Assembly: GCA_036245525.1 (NCBI GenBank)
Contig: BTPG01000004.1
Location: forward strand, 19,361,103-19,425,102
Length of the DNA: 64,000 bases
Direction of reading: 5' to 3'
Source of the DNA: Semisulcospira habei
Lineage: Eukaryota > Mollusca > Gastropoda > Semisulcospiridae
A program made the translations under genes and the position numbers. The notes under the pieces were generated by a model that was given only the letters and a program-made list of their open reading frames with translations, made no database searches and had not been told where the DNA came from. Positions 40,477 through 51,873 of the stretch are shown in pieces. Positions within the stretch are counted from its first letter, which is position 1; each line of letters opens with the position of its first letter.

Positions 40477-41443
40477 ACGTACATAGCACTGGAGCGATAT
40501 GGTCAGCCCTAAATGGCGGGTAATGGGAACACAGACAGTTATTGCCTATGGAGTATGACCTAAACACTGACCAATTCAGGCACAATGCAACTGTGCCCCT
40601 TTGATTTACCAGGACCTTTTTAATGGACATGCTACAGAACATGGTGTCTTTTTGCTTTGACAATGGTTCACTGTCCACCAGTGGCTGAATGCACAAGGGC
40701 ACTAATAAGTGGGTAGAGGTGTCCTGTTTGGAGCAGCAATATTTGCATTATTTTTGGAATAATATCTGCATTATTTGCATGTTCTACGACTTCAAAATAT
40801 TAAAATAATTATATTCACCTTTTTCTTTTTCTAAATTCTATGCCTTAAAATTTTTTTAAAAAACAACAACAAACTATTATTGTGCAAGCTTCTTATATAT
40901 AGCACACTCTATAACAAGCAAGTTCTCCTTGTATGCAAGCAATTGAGAATGCAGAGAATTAAATTACACAAAAAGACAGGTGATGCCTTCACAAATCTTT
41001 CTGTAACTTCAGTATTCAGCACTCCTTAAATAAGAATGTAAGGAAGCAGTTAGTAGTAAAACAGCCTTTGATGATCTATTTTCTCTATTATCTGTATTAT
41101 CTGTAATATAACCTTTGTTGATCTATTGCAAATCTATTTAAAAAAATGATTATTTTCAAAGAAAAATTAATTTAATTTAAAATTAGCATGACACTACACT
41201 GCATGTAAGTGTAAACACAGGTTATAAACTACATATGAGTACAGCACAACACTGCCAAAAAGCTCTATAAGCAAGATAGACGCAGAGGCACACAGAGGGT
41301 TGGGTGGGAACACAAGCTATATAAGCATCAGGGAGAACATACAATATACATATATACAACAGGTAGGAATGCTAGCTCTCATTATTTCCTATTCAATCCA
41401 CGAGACCCCTTAAAAACTATTCACTAAAATAGATGTGTGGTCC

Positions 41444-41675
41444 TTTCACCACTGAGAAAAAATGAACACAATCGTCCTGCATGAGACACAGATCCTAATA
41501 AGCCCCCGGCCCCACATCGGGGTCATGAGGATCTATGCCTCTTGCTAAGACCAATTTGTATTCATGTTCCTTGGGCGATTGTGGCTTTTGGGCATTCTGA
41601 AACATATGCGTCCGGTGGCAGGGAACGGCTGTGAAGATTCCTACAGAAATCATCGATACCGACTGATAAAGGGTT
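41444..41675. repeat. PalD element running into a PalE remnant
   Basis: CACCACTGAGAAAAAATGAA and GCATGAGACACAGATCCTAA belong to PalD. AAGATTCCTACAGAAATCAT and ATAAAGGGTTAA look like a PalE right half. Confidence 0.55.
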
Positions 41676-41887
41676 AACTCATTCAGCCAGGCGCACGTAT
41701 TTCCCAAATTTTGGAGGCGTCATCTAACGACTATGCACCTGTTGCAGGAGATGGATCGACCATGATAATTCAAGGGTAGTGCCAGATTAGCTTGGCGCCT
41801 GTCGGCGCCAAGCTAATCTGGCACTACCCTTGAATTATCATGGTCGACCCAACTTCTGCTGTAGTGCGTCAGGGCTGAATGGGTTAA
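41673..41887. mobile_element. PalB element, intact
   Basis: TTAACTCATTCAGCCAGGCG to GGGCTGAATGGGTTAA. The core is near-perfect around GGCGCCTGTCGGCGCC. A degenerate PalF follows from its right TTAA. Confidence 0.9.
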
Positions 41888-42492
41888 ACCCCTCGTGCTG
41901 CAACCACCACTACTGCACGAAGGGGAATACCAGCCATCTGCATGAGATTACTTAGGCCGATGTCAGCGTGAGGCCCTATCGCTAGCCTTGAGTGTAATGA
42001 CCCACTAGACATTTTCTCATCTTAAATAGCTCCTATACTAGATCCGACAAGAAAAGAGGTCTCACATCGATCTGCCCACGAAAATTAGCAGTCTGCAGAC
42101 TTTATTGCTGGGAAAACTAAAAACGGACAAAAGAGATACAAGTAAACTAATACTACACAGACTGTATGTACCAGCTACCATAGTAATAGTCATTCTGCCA
42201 AAGAATGAAAAAGAAAAAAATGAAAGAAAAAGAAATAACCCAACAAACAAACAAAACTAACCCAACAAACGTAAAACAAGCCTTATGACGCATTGCTTGC
42301 TTTCAAGCTTGTGTTTGTTTGTCTGACTGAAATCTATTGCTGAGTAATGCAGCGATACAGAGAACAATACAAATTGCAAGAAATCGGCTATCGAAGACAT
42401 TGACTTCAGTTCTGTGTGTCCCTGTGTGTGTATCACTATCAATGTACCAGATAACGTTACACAGGGCAATTAATTCGGTCATACAGATTAGT

Positions 42493-42670
42493 CACGCCCA
42501 ACGCATGGGAACTGTGTCTTTAGACTGTGTACCAAGACGGCGGATCGGCCATGACAGTACAAGGGTGATCCCAGATTAGCTTCGCGCCTGATAAGGCGCC
42601 AAGCTAATCTGGGACCACCCTTGTACCATCATGGCTGACTCATACGTGTCACTAAAGGGTGAATGTGTTA
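42493..42670. mobile_element. Core-hairpin variant with its own outer ends
   Basis: Arms GGCCATGACAGTACAAGGGT and ACCCTTGTACCATCATGGCT. The core reads ATCCCAGATTAGCTTCGCGC, related to but distinct from the PalB core. The outer flanks match no other copy. Confidence 0.75.
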
Positions 42671-42768
42671 TTTCAGCCAAAGCTAATCCTATCAAGAGAA
42701 ACACTTCTTCACAGTCCACTTTCCCTTACCACTCCCAGTTTTAACTCTTTCGTTTCACGGAGCCATAA

Positions 42769-42792
42769 GGGGGGGGGGGGGGGGGGGGGGGG
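42769..42792. repeat. Poly-G run (24 G)
   Basis: Twenty-four consecutive G residues in a numb intron. Confidence 0.9.
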
Positions 42793-43019
42793 AATTTTTA
42801 TAGTATCTCCCATGAATCAAAATGGGTAGTGGTGAGTTAGTAAAGCTTCCTGGCACCAAGCAAATACGCCAATACCCTTCAGCTGTCACCGCTGCCGGTC
42901 AAACCCAGCCATACGCATTATTAAGCTTTCATTTTCTGGGCGATCAACGGTGACGAGTCCTCACAAAACCTAAAGTCGTGTAATGTTGCTAATTGCACTT
43001 GCCTCACTATTTGTTTTGT

Positions 43020-43115
43020 AGGTTCAAGGGTAATATTGTATTAGCTCGGTGATTCCTCAGTGGCACCCTGGCACAAAGCTAGTACGCCCTACCCCTGAGC
43101 TGTCATCGCCTGTTC
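43020..43115. repeat. Very degenerate core-hairpin element
   Basis: GTTCAAGGGTAATATTGTAT on the left and CTACCCCTGAGCTGTCAT on the right. Confidence 0.4.
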
Positions 43116-43244
43116 CTTCTCCACGGGCAGTAAACCATATGTCTCTAACTGAAAATGCCTTGTACTTGTTCTAGAACAGCGCAGAGAGCCAGCTGCCACC
43201 TTCAGCTATTTTTGCACTACTCAACCCTACCCTACCCAGAAAGC

Positions 43245-43320
43245 CAAGATGCTCGGGCCGATGTCAGCCACAGCTGGGCCGCGGCTGATGTTGGCCCGAG
43301 GACCCTTTGCGCACCGGGTG
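43245..43320. repeat. PalH foldback, followed by a PalG fragment at 43405-43470
   Basis: TCGGGCCGATGTCAGCCACA paired with GGCTGATGTTGGCCCGAGGA. Confidence 0.6.
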
Positions 43321-43779
43321 AAGTTATTGTCAGGCGTATCTATTGATCTGCGACAGTCGAGCCGCCCCGACGTTCTTTGCAGAGCTATATTACACTCCTA
43401 CTGAGAGCCAGTTGCAGCAGCGAACCTTGTTTTGTGGCTGGTGCAGGACTAAGCTCGACCCCTACACCTAGCTTTCAACGCTCTTGCACAATGTATCTTA
43501 TCGTCTGCTGAAATTGCTTGACCGATGCACAGTGTGACAATAATTATTAGCAGCTTTATCAGGTGCTGAGAATGATTTCAATTACCGCTATTCACCCATC
43601 GCAGTGCGTGGCATGAGCGGTCGCCATAAACACACATAACAAGCTTCACGCATGGAAACTGCGTATGAAATGTATGTACACCCCCCACCCCCCACCCCCA
43701 CCATTCGCTCATACATTTTTACTTTTAGGATTGAAAGGCTGGTTGAGGCCGCAAAATATACAAACGGGGTGGGGTAAGA

Positions 43780-43905
43780 CTCATATTAAGGTGGGGTGTG
43801 AGGGGCACTGGGGAATTGGGAGGTGAAGGTCGGGTAGGAGGATGTCATTTGTAGGAGGGTGGGGGTGGGGGGGAGGGTGGGGGCTAGGGGGGTGGGGGTG
43901 GGGGT
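43780..43905. repeat. G-rich tract with quadruplex potential
   Basis: Many GGG or longer runs (for example GGGTGGGGGTGGGGGGGAGG) on the plus strand. Confidence 0.75.
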
Positions 43906-43908
43906 AAA

Positions 43909-44022
43909 TGAATATTCACAATGAAACACAAAGGACAGTAAGTAATCTATCGGTGGAAGTAAGACTCTTGGTGTAATGAATATTCATAATGAAACACTAA
44001 AGACAGTAAGTAATCAATTGGT
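43909..44022. repeat. Direct duplication of ~45 bp
   Basis: ATGAATATTCACAATGAAAC at 43909 and ATGAATATTCATAATGAAAC at 43977, both running on to GACAGTAAGTAATC. Confidence 0.8.
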
Positions 44023-44041
44023 CACTGACCAACCTACAGTT

Positions 44042-44270
44042 TTAACCCATATCATACTGAGGATAAAAGCTTCAAATTTGTACACTGCCATATATACAAG
44101 CTACATTATACTATAGTACTTACAGATAAGGATATAGACCAATGGCTTTAGTTTAAGGGTGGTGCCAGAATAGCTTGGCGCCTAGACGTGCCAAGCTATT
44201 CTGGCACTACCCTTGAACTATTTTAGTCAAACTTATTTCACACTGGTGTATTCCGAATGATAAGGGTTTT
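44042..44270. mobile_element. PalA element
   Basis: TTAACCCATATCATACTGAG to CCGAATGATAAGGGTTTTAA. The core hairpin is intact. Confidence 0.9.
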
Positions 44271-44607
44271 AAGCAAGCACCCTGATACATACAAGGCAAC
44301 GGGAAAAAACAACCCTACAAAGCTGGGGGCATTATGCAATGTTTCATACACAACTACTACAAATACAGTATTTAGAACAATCAAATCCTGTCACAGTTAT
44401 CTCCTGGGAATACAGTCACAGATTGAAAAGTTAAAAGTTAATAAAATCTGCTCCATGGTGCGCTGAGAGTGCACAAATTGGCCCATACAACTGGTTCTCA
44501 ATGCTGTCTTGCCTCAAATCACACTTCTTTTCTTTTGTACCCTTCTCTTCACAAAATGTAAGGAGGTACAAGTAATAGAGGTTTTCTACTGCCCCTTATG
44601 CACATGG

Positions 44608-44724
44608 GCTCCGTTGCATGAGTGAGCTTAGTGCTGCTCCAGCCACTAAGCAAGGCACTCCGCGATAGCGGAGCGCCTTGCTTAGTGGCTGGAGCAGCAC
44701 TAAGCTCACTCAAGCAACTGAGCC
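44608..44724. repeat. PalG palindrome, 117 bp
   Basis: GGCTCCGTTGCATGAGTGAG to CTCACTCAAGCAACTGAGCC, centred on CTCCGCGATAGCGGAG. The arms match over about 54 bp with few mismatches. Confidence 0.9.
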
Positions 44725-44803
44725 ATGGAGGACTTAGAGCGCCTACATACACAGGAAAAGACGAATAGAAAAGCCTTTCATTTTGCAACATTCAACTTTA
44801 CAA

Positions 44804-44895
44804 TAAACCCTTTGCAAGTCAGGAGCAGTTTTAGTCACGGTGATTCCTGCAAGAATCATCGCAATTAAAACCGCTGCGGACACGCAAAGGGTTAA
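44804..44895. repeat. PalE hairpin
   Basis: AAACCCTTTGCAAGTCAGGA to GACACGCAAAGGGTTAA. Confidence 0.85.
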
Positions 44896-45089
44896 ACAAA
44901 CGTTAAGTGAGCCCTGTCGTGTCACACTATTGTAAGACGTACTAAGAATATTCATAAAGGAGATATTGTGAACTATTAACCCCTAATTGCCAGGAGATTG
45001 TCGTTTTCAAACCCCATGAAATTCTCAATCTAATATACATACATGAAACCAATTCTTACACATTAGTCTAATGCATTACTGAACCCTAA

Positions 45090-45180
45090 GATAACCATTC
45101 CTCAATTATGGAGATGTCCTATGAAGGCTACATTACAAGGTGCCAGGCTATTTTGGAACCATCCTTGAAGTGTCAATGAC
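45090..45180. repeat. One-armed PalM fragment
   Basis: GTCCTATGAAGGCTACATTA and GGTGCCAGGCTATTTTGG, as in the 28313 element. Confidence 0.5.
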
Positions 45181-45196
45181 TACTGCACATCTTGTT

Positions 45197-45260
45197 TTGT
45201 GGGGGTGGAGGGGGGGGGAGGGAAGGGGGGTGGGGAAGGAGGGGGGGGAGGGGGGTTTGG
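45197..45260. repeat. G-rich tract
   Basis: Repeated GGGGG runs separated by A or T. Confidence 0.8.
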
Positions 45261-45832
45261 TTATTGGGAGACGGCATCTGCCGCGCACAGGCGACTAAAT
45301 TCTAAAAGGCCCGAGTTAAGGCAATCTATAACAAGAGGTGTAGGCGCTGCTGCAGGGGCTCATAAGAATCTATGTCTCTTGCAGATGAAAGAAATTGACC
45401 ACGGAACTCATTACGGCCCTAATCACTGGACAGCATTATGCAACCAACTGTAAAGAGCAGGATGAGTCAGCGTTGGTATGGGTATGTTCCCTGTTAAATA
45501 TTTATGAACATAAAGAAGAGAAATGCCACAGCAATTTTCATCACGCCTTCACACTCACCGACATCTGAGGACAGAACCTGCCCGGGTGCTTTTACACAAA
45601 AGGATAGGAGTATGGCGGCACAGAGGAAATAAATTAAACACTTTCAGCTGTCTCAAGATACGACAGTGACAAAAGTTTTATAACAACGCAAACTTGCATG
45701 GCCACTTCACATATCGTGCTATGATTAGTGCTAAAGGATACATTAGAACTGTTTTGCGACCATCCTTATGAGAGATCACCTGTTATTAATGATTGTCAAC
45801 GAGCCGGCTGTATCCACCTCATGTGATGGTCT

Positions 45833-46044
45833 TTAACCCTTTTCATCCTGATACACCCATTGCTTGAAATAAATTTGACTGACAGTTCAAGGGTGGTGCC
45901 AGAATAGCTTGGCGCCTAAGCGCCAAGCTATTCTGGCACCACCCTTGGAACTAAAATGGTGAATCTATCTCCTAATCTGCAACAGAGCCTACATAGGACA
46001 CCAAGCAAAATTTACCACCTCAGCCTCAGGATGTAATGATTTAA
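45833..46044. mobile_element. PalM element, intact
   Basis: TTAACCCTTTTCATCCTGAT to CAGGATGTAATGATTTAA with core hairpin TTCAAGGGTGGTGCCAGAAT. Confidence 0.9.
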
Positions 46045-46272
46045 CCCTTATCATTCGGAATACACCAGTGTGTGAAATAAATTTGACTAAAATAGTTCAA
46101 GGGTAGTGCCAGAATAGCTTGGCACCTCTAGGCGCCAAGCCGCTATTCTGGTACTACCCTTGAACTAAAGCCATTGGTCTATATCTTTATCTGTAAGTAC
46201 TATAATGTAGCTTGCATATGGCAGTAGAGTGTACAAATTTGAAGCTTTTAGCCTCAGTATGATATAGGTTAA
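46041..46272. mobile_element. PalA element joined to PalM
   Basis: TTAACCCTTATCATTCGGAA to ATGATATAGGTTAA. Confidence 0.9.
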
Positions 46273-46467
46273 TGAGTTGACAGCTGTTTGTCCTTCAAGA
46301 CTCACTACAGAGAACACCTGTCTTTCAAGACCCGAACTGCAGAAGTGGAAAAGTGGTAAGAATGTAGCTGAAATGGGTTTTGAAACTATCTAAAATCACT
46401 GCATCTGCTGAAGAGAAAGACACAGACACAGAGACAAAGTCACCACACCACTACATCCTACACTTTC

Positions 46468-46900
46468 TTAACCCCTTCACTGCTGGGACAATCTGAAAAC
46501 CACCTACATGCAAAGAGGAAAAAAATCCGCAGACGATCCCACAGATGTGGATCTATACTTGCTGTAACCTTCCAAGCATTCATATTATGTATCATATTAT
46601 TTATTAATAATAAATTTATCTGGTAGAAAATCTGTGGTGGTTTCAGAGATAAATTCCAAGTCACTGACAATGAAGAGGTCAACAGGTCACGCTCAACACC
46701 AAGGTCAAATATTAAACTTCCAAAATTTGGAGGGTGTCCTCCAAGGACAGAATTACAGTTCAGGAGAAGGACCAACCATGACGTTCCAAGGGTGGTGCCA
46801 GAATCACCTGGCGCCTGTAGGCGCCAAGCTATTCTGACACCACTCTTGGAGTTTCATACCTGGTCTATACTCTGATGTAATGTGTTGTTGTCTGAACAGG
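46468..46900. repeat. PalD left fragment and a C-like core-hairpin element
   Basis: TTAACCCCTTCACTGCTGGG at 46468 is a PalD end. From about 46715 a PalC-like element follows with arms TTCCAAGGGTGGTGCCAGAA and its complement around GGCGCCTGTAGGCGCC. Confidence 0.65.
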
Positions 46901-47258
46901 CTAGTGTTGGTGTTACTAAGCAGAGTGAACAACAGATGGTACAAGAAGCGTGCAAGGGTACAACTAAAGGTTACATAAGGTGCAAGCAGTTAGCAGAGTC
47001 AAGCCGACGCCATGCCCCAAACTTCCGGCAGTCCAGGTAGCAGATGTGTGGGGGGCAGAACTGGTGGCAACAGCTCTGTGTCCATTTCATCAACATGTAT
47101 TGTACATGTATAGTGTCAAAAACATCATTTTTTTCCAACAGCACACAGATGCAACGGAGCGTGAGGGTAGACTAAATACATCTGTACATGTACTGTGTAC
47201 TGTAGTGTAAAAACATCCAGCTAATTGAATGAGCATTCAAGGAAAAGTTCAAGTACTT

Positions 47259-47371
47259 GTAGATCCTTTATTTGGAGAAAACACAAATCTGTCTTTAGCA
47301 ATAAAACAAAATGAAGACCGCTCTACAATAAGTGTAGTGAGAAACATGTTTTCTCAAAATAAAGGACCTAC
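47259..47371. repeat. Inverted repeat of unknown family
   Basis: GTAGATCCTTTATTTGGAGA at 47259 is complementary to TCTCAAAATAAAGGACCTAC at 47352-47371. No other copy in the window. Confidence 0.65.
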
Positions 47372-47705
47372 AAACATATATAATATGGACTTTTTCCCCT
47401 GTGATTTTATTAAAACCCTAGCAGAACTTTTTTAAAATTCATTTTGAATCAGGTTTCATTTTTCCATGGCAGGTTCAGCATCCGTTACTTTCCCTGGCTC
47501 AAAAACATAACTGAAATTTCCTAATGCGTGCAAGAGGCGTAGATTCTCATGAGCCTCTGCAGCCTGCAGGTACACGTGAGTGTCTAGACCCCTTCCAGTG
47601 ACATGGTGTTTCCTGATGGAGTCTCCAAAAAGTGGTACTTCACTGTCCATGGAAACCTCAAATTTCATGATTGAAATGATGATGCTTGGTCAAGCCTAAA
47701 ATGTT

Positions 47706-47773
47706 GCTGGTCTGTGATTTTGGACCTTACAGCCTGGGGTGATAAGGTTTAAAATCACACACCAACACACACA
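47706..47773. repeat. PalL palindrome
   Basis: GCTGGTCTGTGATTTTGGAC paired with AAAATCACACACCAACACAC. Confidence 0.75.
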
Positions 47774-48656
47774 TATGAATGCAATATACAGGGCGGAACT
47801 GATATTGTTTAAAGCACACTCCACACATACATGTAATGTCATCAAGCTCCTTTATTATTGATTTCAAGGCAGATTGCACATCTAGAAAGAATGGCCATTA
47901 AGCGCATGAAAAATTCTATATATACGGTAGTGATTCATTTTATGGAACGATCAAAATGTACATGTATGTGAAACTGCAAGAGAGTATGAAATCAAAGCTT
48001 TCTTGTTTGATGATGAGTTGCACATAGAGCTATTTTCAAAACACACTATTATTTTAAAAAAACTGTTACAATGAAGCTGTTTGCTAAATGTGACTAGAGA
48101 GGACGCATGGAGCATGCAAGAAAACATTCCATGTAAATATTTTGAATTTTGTGGAAGTGACAGCATCCAATATTCATAAAGTGAGAGTGTGACAGTGTTA
48201 ATACAGTGTGCAAGTGAAGTGTAATTCAGTTACAGCAGCTGACGGTGAAACACACCTTACAAGCATCCCTGACACCCAAGGATTCTTTTAACGATTTCAA
48301 CATGCTCCGAGTCAATGGGGCAGACAGGCTTGGATGTTATGTATGTGGTGCATTCTTATTCTCGTAGAGTCTCCAAGCATTCTATATTTCTACATGATGT
48401 TGTAGACTTAAGATGAGAATCATTTCAGGGGGCACTTTCATGCTTGAACTCCATGCGGTATGTGGACTGAGTGATGGGATTAATGCAAAATTTTCTGCCT
48501 TGAGTGTTCGTGCCTTTTTACAATGTTAGGCTTTCACAGGGCAAGGTATAAAATCCCGCTCAGCATATGACATGAAATTGTGTCTCTTATTTAAAACCCA
48601 AATGAATTTTGAACGCAGAATCTGCATAGTTTGAACTGTAAGCTTAAACAAACTAT

Positions 48657-48971
48657 TTAACACATTCAGCCCTGAGAGGGTAATTCTCAAAATGGGAGTT
48701 GTCAACTGAAGTGTACACATCAGTTCCAGATGAAACCAGAAATACCTTGGCACCAACTGAAGGCTACCTACAAGAACAGAACTGAAGAAAGATCAACCAT
48801 GATAGTTCAAGAGTGGCACCAGAATAACTTGGCACGTGGAGATGAAAATTATTCTGGCACAACCCCTAAACTGTCATAGTCGATGAAGATGCCAAGCCAG
48901 TCTGGCACCACGTTTGAATTATCATGGTTGATCCTCATCTTGTTGTAGTGTGTCAGGGCTGAATGGGTTAA
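48657..48971. repeat. Rearranged core-hairpin element
   Basis: TTAACACATTCAGCCCTGAG to GGGCTGAATGGGTTAA. It includes one degenerate hairpin (48790-48880) and an extra right arm (48885-48930), so it may be two overlapping copies. Confidence 0.6.
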
Positions 48972-49276
48972 CTCATTTCAAGGTTCCCCGCATTATTAGC
49001 TGCAAAAGCGTCCTATAGCGTTGCAGGTGGCAACGTGATATGACACTTCCGCTGCTACTTTGCAGGACACTCTGAATTGGTCAACTGAAAATACTCATCC
49101 ACACTGGCCACGACGGTTTCTGCTGCTGGTGACCGCCTAGATGTGTGAGGGCAGGCGGTCGACGAGCGGGCAACTAGTTGGCACCATTCCACAGCCACAC
49201 GAGAGAGAGCACGACACAGCCAAGCCAGACAGCACGGCACAGATAATGAAAAAAAGGGATGGATACTGACACTTAC

Positions 49277-49417
49277 GGACTCTTTGACCGCCAGGAATCC
49301 GTGGCACATCCACCGCCTCGTGGTGCCATCGCGACAGATGTAGGCGAAACCCTTCTCGTGGTTACGGTCCGGGGCGCAGAACGACACCTTCTCAATAGTC
49401 TGGTCCACTATCATACT
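49277..49417 (-). CDS. numb: Numb, exon 3 in window: core of the PTB domain
   Basis: Acceptor CTTTTTCAG and donor GTAAGTGTC. Exactly 47 codons in phase 0 at both ends. It encodes [20 protein letters not shown] and then [18 protein letters not shown], the most conserved strands of the Numb PTB domain. CHGF with NH at the fifth position of the first block is closest in my memory to insect Numb and differs from the vertebrate CHCF form. Orthology to Numb is certain at this level. Confidence 0.96.
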
Positions 49418-49439
49418 CTGAAAAAGACAGGAAAATGTA

Positions 49440-49530
49440 TTAACCCTTCACTTGTCGGTAGCGTTTTTGTCGTGATGATTCCTGTTTGAATCATCACGAC
49501 AAAAACCACTTCCAAAATGCAAAGGATTAA
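49440..49530. repeat. PalE hairpin 22 bp upstream of a numb splice acceptor
   Basis: TTAACCCTTCACTTGTCGGT to GCAAAGGATTAA, with stem GTTTTTGTCGTGATGATTCC. On the numb strand it ends 22 nt before exon 49277-49417 and so overlaps the branch-point zone. Confidence 0.85.
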
Positions 49531-49730
49531 CCCATTTAGCCCCGGGACTCTGCAACAGGAGATGGACTGATCATGATAATTCAAGGGTAGTGCCAAATGA
49601 GCTTGGCACCTGAAGGCGCCAAGCTCATCTGACATTACCCTTGAATGATCATGATCTCCTACAACTGGTGCATATTGTTAGACGATGCCTCTTAAAGTTT
49701 GGAAATGTGGCCGTGGGGTTAAGAGGGTTA
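49527..49730. mobile_element. PalB element joined to PalE
   Basis: TTAACCCATTTAGCCCCGGG on the left and GTGGGGTTAAGAGGGTTA on the right, with core arms around GGCACCTGAAGGCGCC. Confidence 0.8.
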
Positions 49731-49806
49731 TTTGTCTGGATGTCGACCTCTGAACATTTTGTAAAAGACACAGTTTCAGCACTGTAAATTATGTCAATGA
49801 GATGGT

Positions 49807-50015
49807 TAGCCCATTTAGCCCCGATGCACTATAGCAGGAGATGGATCAACCGTGAAAATTCAAGGGTAGTGCCAGATGACCATGCCTCCTGATGGCGCCA
49901 AGCTAATCTGGCACTAGCGTTGAATTAGCACAGTCGACCAAATCTTGCAACTGGTACATATTTGTAAAGTGACGCCTCTAAAATTTGGTAAATGCAGCCT
50001 TCGCGTTAAATGGTT
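49807..50015. mobile_element. PalB element, diverged
   Basis: TTAGCCCATTTAGCCCCGAT to GCGTTAAATGGTTTA. Both TTAA ends have decayed by point changes. Confidence 0.75.
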
Positions 50016-50523
50016 TATGTGTGAATCACTGACTAGGAACTAGAGGCAAATGTTATGCCTCAGGCTGTGGCATGCCTCAACCCGTGCACAGAAGGTCTTC
50101 TGGTCTCAAATTGATCACGTGACCAGTGGAAATACGCGAAAAATATTTTTAAAACGTGGTGCAGATTTGACCGTTTTAAAGATCAGTTTGTTTGAAATAA
50201 GCAGAAGAGTGCCCACATAATGTTTTGTCATTATGAAGTCATTTGGGACTTTCAGAATGTACGCCTTTTGCAGATTTTTCACTGCTTACCGCTAAATTGA
50301 GACAGCTTTCTGTAACTAAGATCCATTAAAACGTCATTTAATTTTCCACATCTAGATCAAGAGCTGTACAAGTCAATTTGTAAATGGCGCCGTCCCAAAT
50401 GATCAACCAATCACCAATGGGCATGCCTCCATTACGAGACTACTCAAAACTGGAAAGGTTCTTGTGCACAGGCTGGGGGGTGCCACAGCGTGGGGTGTAA
50501 CGGCAAGAATAGTAAAAATCATA

Positions 50524-51078
50524 TATGGCCTTGGCCACTATTTGGTGTCCAACTGACCTGACATTTACTTCCAAATTTAAAATTAAAATTTCAGACTTTT
50601 TGTTTATGACATTTATTAGCATACTTGAGGGCACACATTCCACAGTAAGTTGCTACACTGTGCTCCCAACGGTTTAGGAGTTATTTAATTTTTTCCTGCC
50701 ACACTGTGTTTGCAGGCTGTACATCAGTTTTACACCAAAATAACACATTGAGTTGTTTTTGCAACTCACTAGATAAATTCTGGCCCAAACAAAGTTCTTC
50801 AATGGAAAGGGTACCTTATGATGGAGTACTTAAACACAACTTGTTTTAATAGCAATACATCAATTTACACCAAAGTGGAAACATGAACTTTATATGAACC
50901 ATATATTTCATATATTTTAATTATTATATGAACCATATATTTCATCACTGCAACCATTTCTGCATTAGAAAACACCAAAATCACAGTTCCACATTATCTC
51001 CTGTTCAGGAGAGAGCCTTTATAAAATAGCCAGCATCATGTCAGGTCAGTTGGACACCAAATCTTGGCCAAGGCCATA
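50524..51078. mobile_element. 555-bp element with ~40-bp terminal inverted repeats
   Basis: TATGGCCTTGGCCACTATTT and GGTGTCCAACTGACCTGACA on the left are complementary to TGTCAGGTCAGTTGGACACC and AAATCTTGGCCAAGGCCATA on the right. The interior is AT-rich and non-coding. Family and target duplication were not determined. Confidence 0.75.
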
Positions 51079-51197
51079 CTGGTATAGTTTAACCGATATT
51101 AAAACTAATAAAATCAGCACAAGCACAATAATAAAATGTACTAACTAATATTTCTATTCGCATCGGCTGCTGCTTCAAATCTCCTGAAATTTACAGT

Positions 51198-51274
51198 TTA
51201 ACCCCCTTGCGCACACAACCACTGGTATTCTACACAGAGCCCTTGCTAGTGGCTGCACGCAAAAGAAGTTTTAA
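51198..51274. repeat. PalF hairpin
   Basis: TTAACCCCCTTGCGCACACA on the left and GTGGCTGCACGCAAAAGAAG on the right. Confidence 0.65.
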
Positions 51275-51557
51275 GCAACAGTAAGTTCCTAGTTTACATT
51301 CACGTCTTCCTCCCCACATCCCATCCCACTACCATCCCTCCTATCTCAGCACGCAAACCCCATCAACCCCCCCCCCCCCCACCCCCCTCCTGAACACACC
51401 AACCCATCAAAAGAAGCAGATAAACCCTTTTGTCATTGATTACCCATTACAAGAAAAGACCAAAGGAAGCACAAAATGCAAGGAAAGAGCTTTATTGATT
51501 TCACACTGGGGCAGATCTATGCTAGAAGTACAACAGCACTCCTCCCCTTCCCCCCAT

Positions 51558-51579
51558 CCCCCCCCCCCCCCCCCCCCCC
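51558..51579. repeat. Poly-C run (22 C)
   Basis: Twenty-two consecutive C residues. Another C run lies at about 51369-51380. Confidence 0.9.
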
Positions 51580-51795
51580 TCTTCTTTGCAGGAAATTAGC
51601 TTCAGCAGTAGATTTCCAACAGGCAGGTTCTGGAGGAGCGCTTTCCTATTTCTTCATGCATAAGAAAAAACAGACACTTTTCTGTTTTTGGTGTATTCTG
51701 TGCTCCACTCAGGGTGTTCATGCTTCACTGTTCTATTGTGGCTCAGGAGTTTGCAAGACTGCCATATTTTTCATTTTTGGCAGCAATTTTCAGCT

Positions 51796-51873
51796 ACCTT
51801 TTGGCTGTTGGTAGCGCATTTTGTCAAGGTGATTAAACTCAACAAAAAGCAATATCAACAGCCAAAGGATTAA
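51796..51873. repeat. PalE hairpin, and a degenerate one at 52278-52345
   Basis: TACCTTTTGGCTGTTGGTAG to CAACAGCCAAAGGATTAA. The 52278 copy runs directly into the CAACAAGAAAGGC start of the next TandT array. Confidence 0.75.

Larger units (their letters stand above)
45744..46335. mobile_element. PalP element interrupted by joined PalM and PalA
   Basis: PalP left text (TGCGACCATCCTTATGAGAG) ends at 45835 and PalP right text (GTCCTTCAAGACTCACTACA) resumes after 46272. Between them lie PalM and PalA sharing TTAA 46041-46044. Confidence 0.6.
40068..49276 (-). other. Large numb intron (9.2 kb) rich in foldback elements
   Basis: Contains PalB, PalD, PalE, PalG, PalH, PalA, PalM, PalP and PalL elements listed separately, G-rich tracts (42769, 43780 and 45197), an (AC)n run near 40117 and plain AT-rich stretches at 40.7-41.4, 42.0-42.5 and 47.8-48.6 kb. 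No exon was recognised, in particular no alternative PTB-insert exon. Confidence 0.6.

Noticed and set aside
8211..49530. Regular palindromes resembling a CRISPR array or bacterial terminators
   Set aside because: The hairpins are dispersed, with TTAA edges and no constant spacing, in a spliced animal locus. They are transposon-like.
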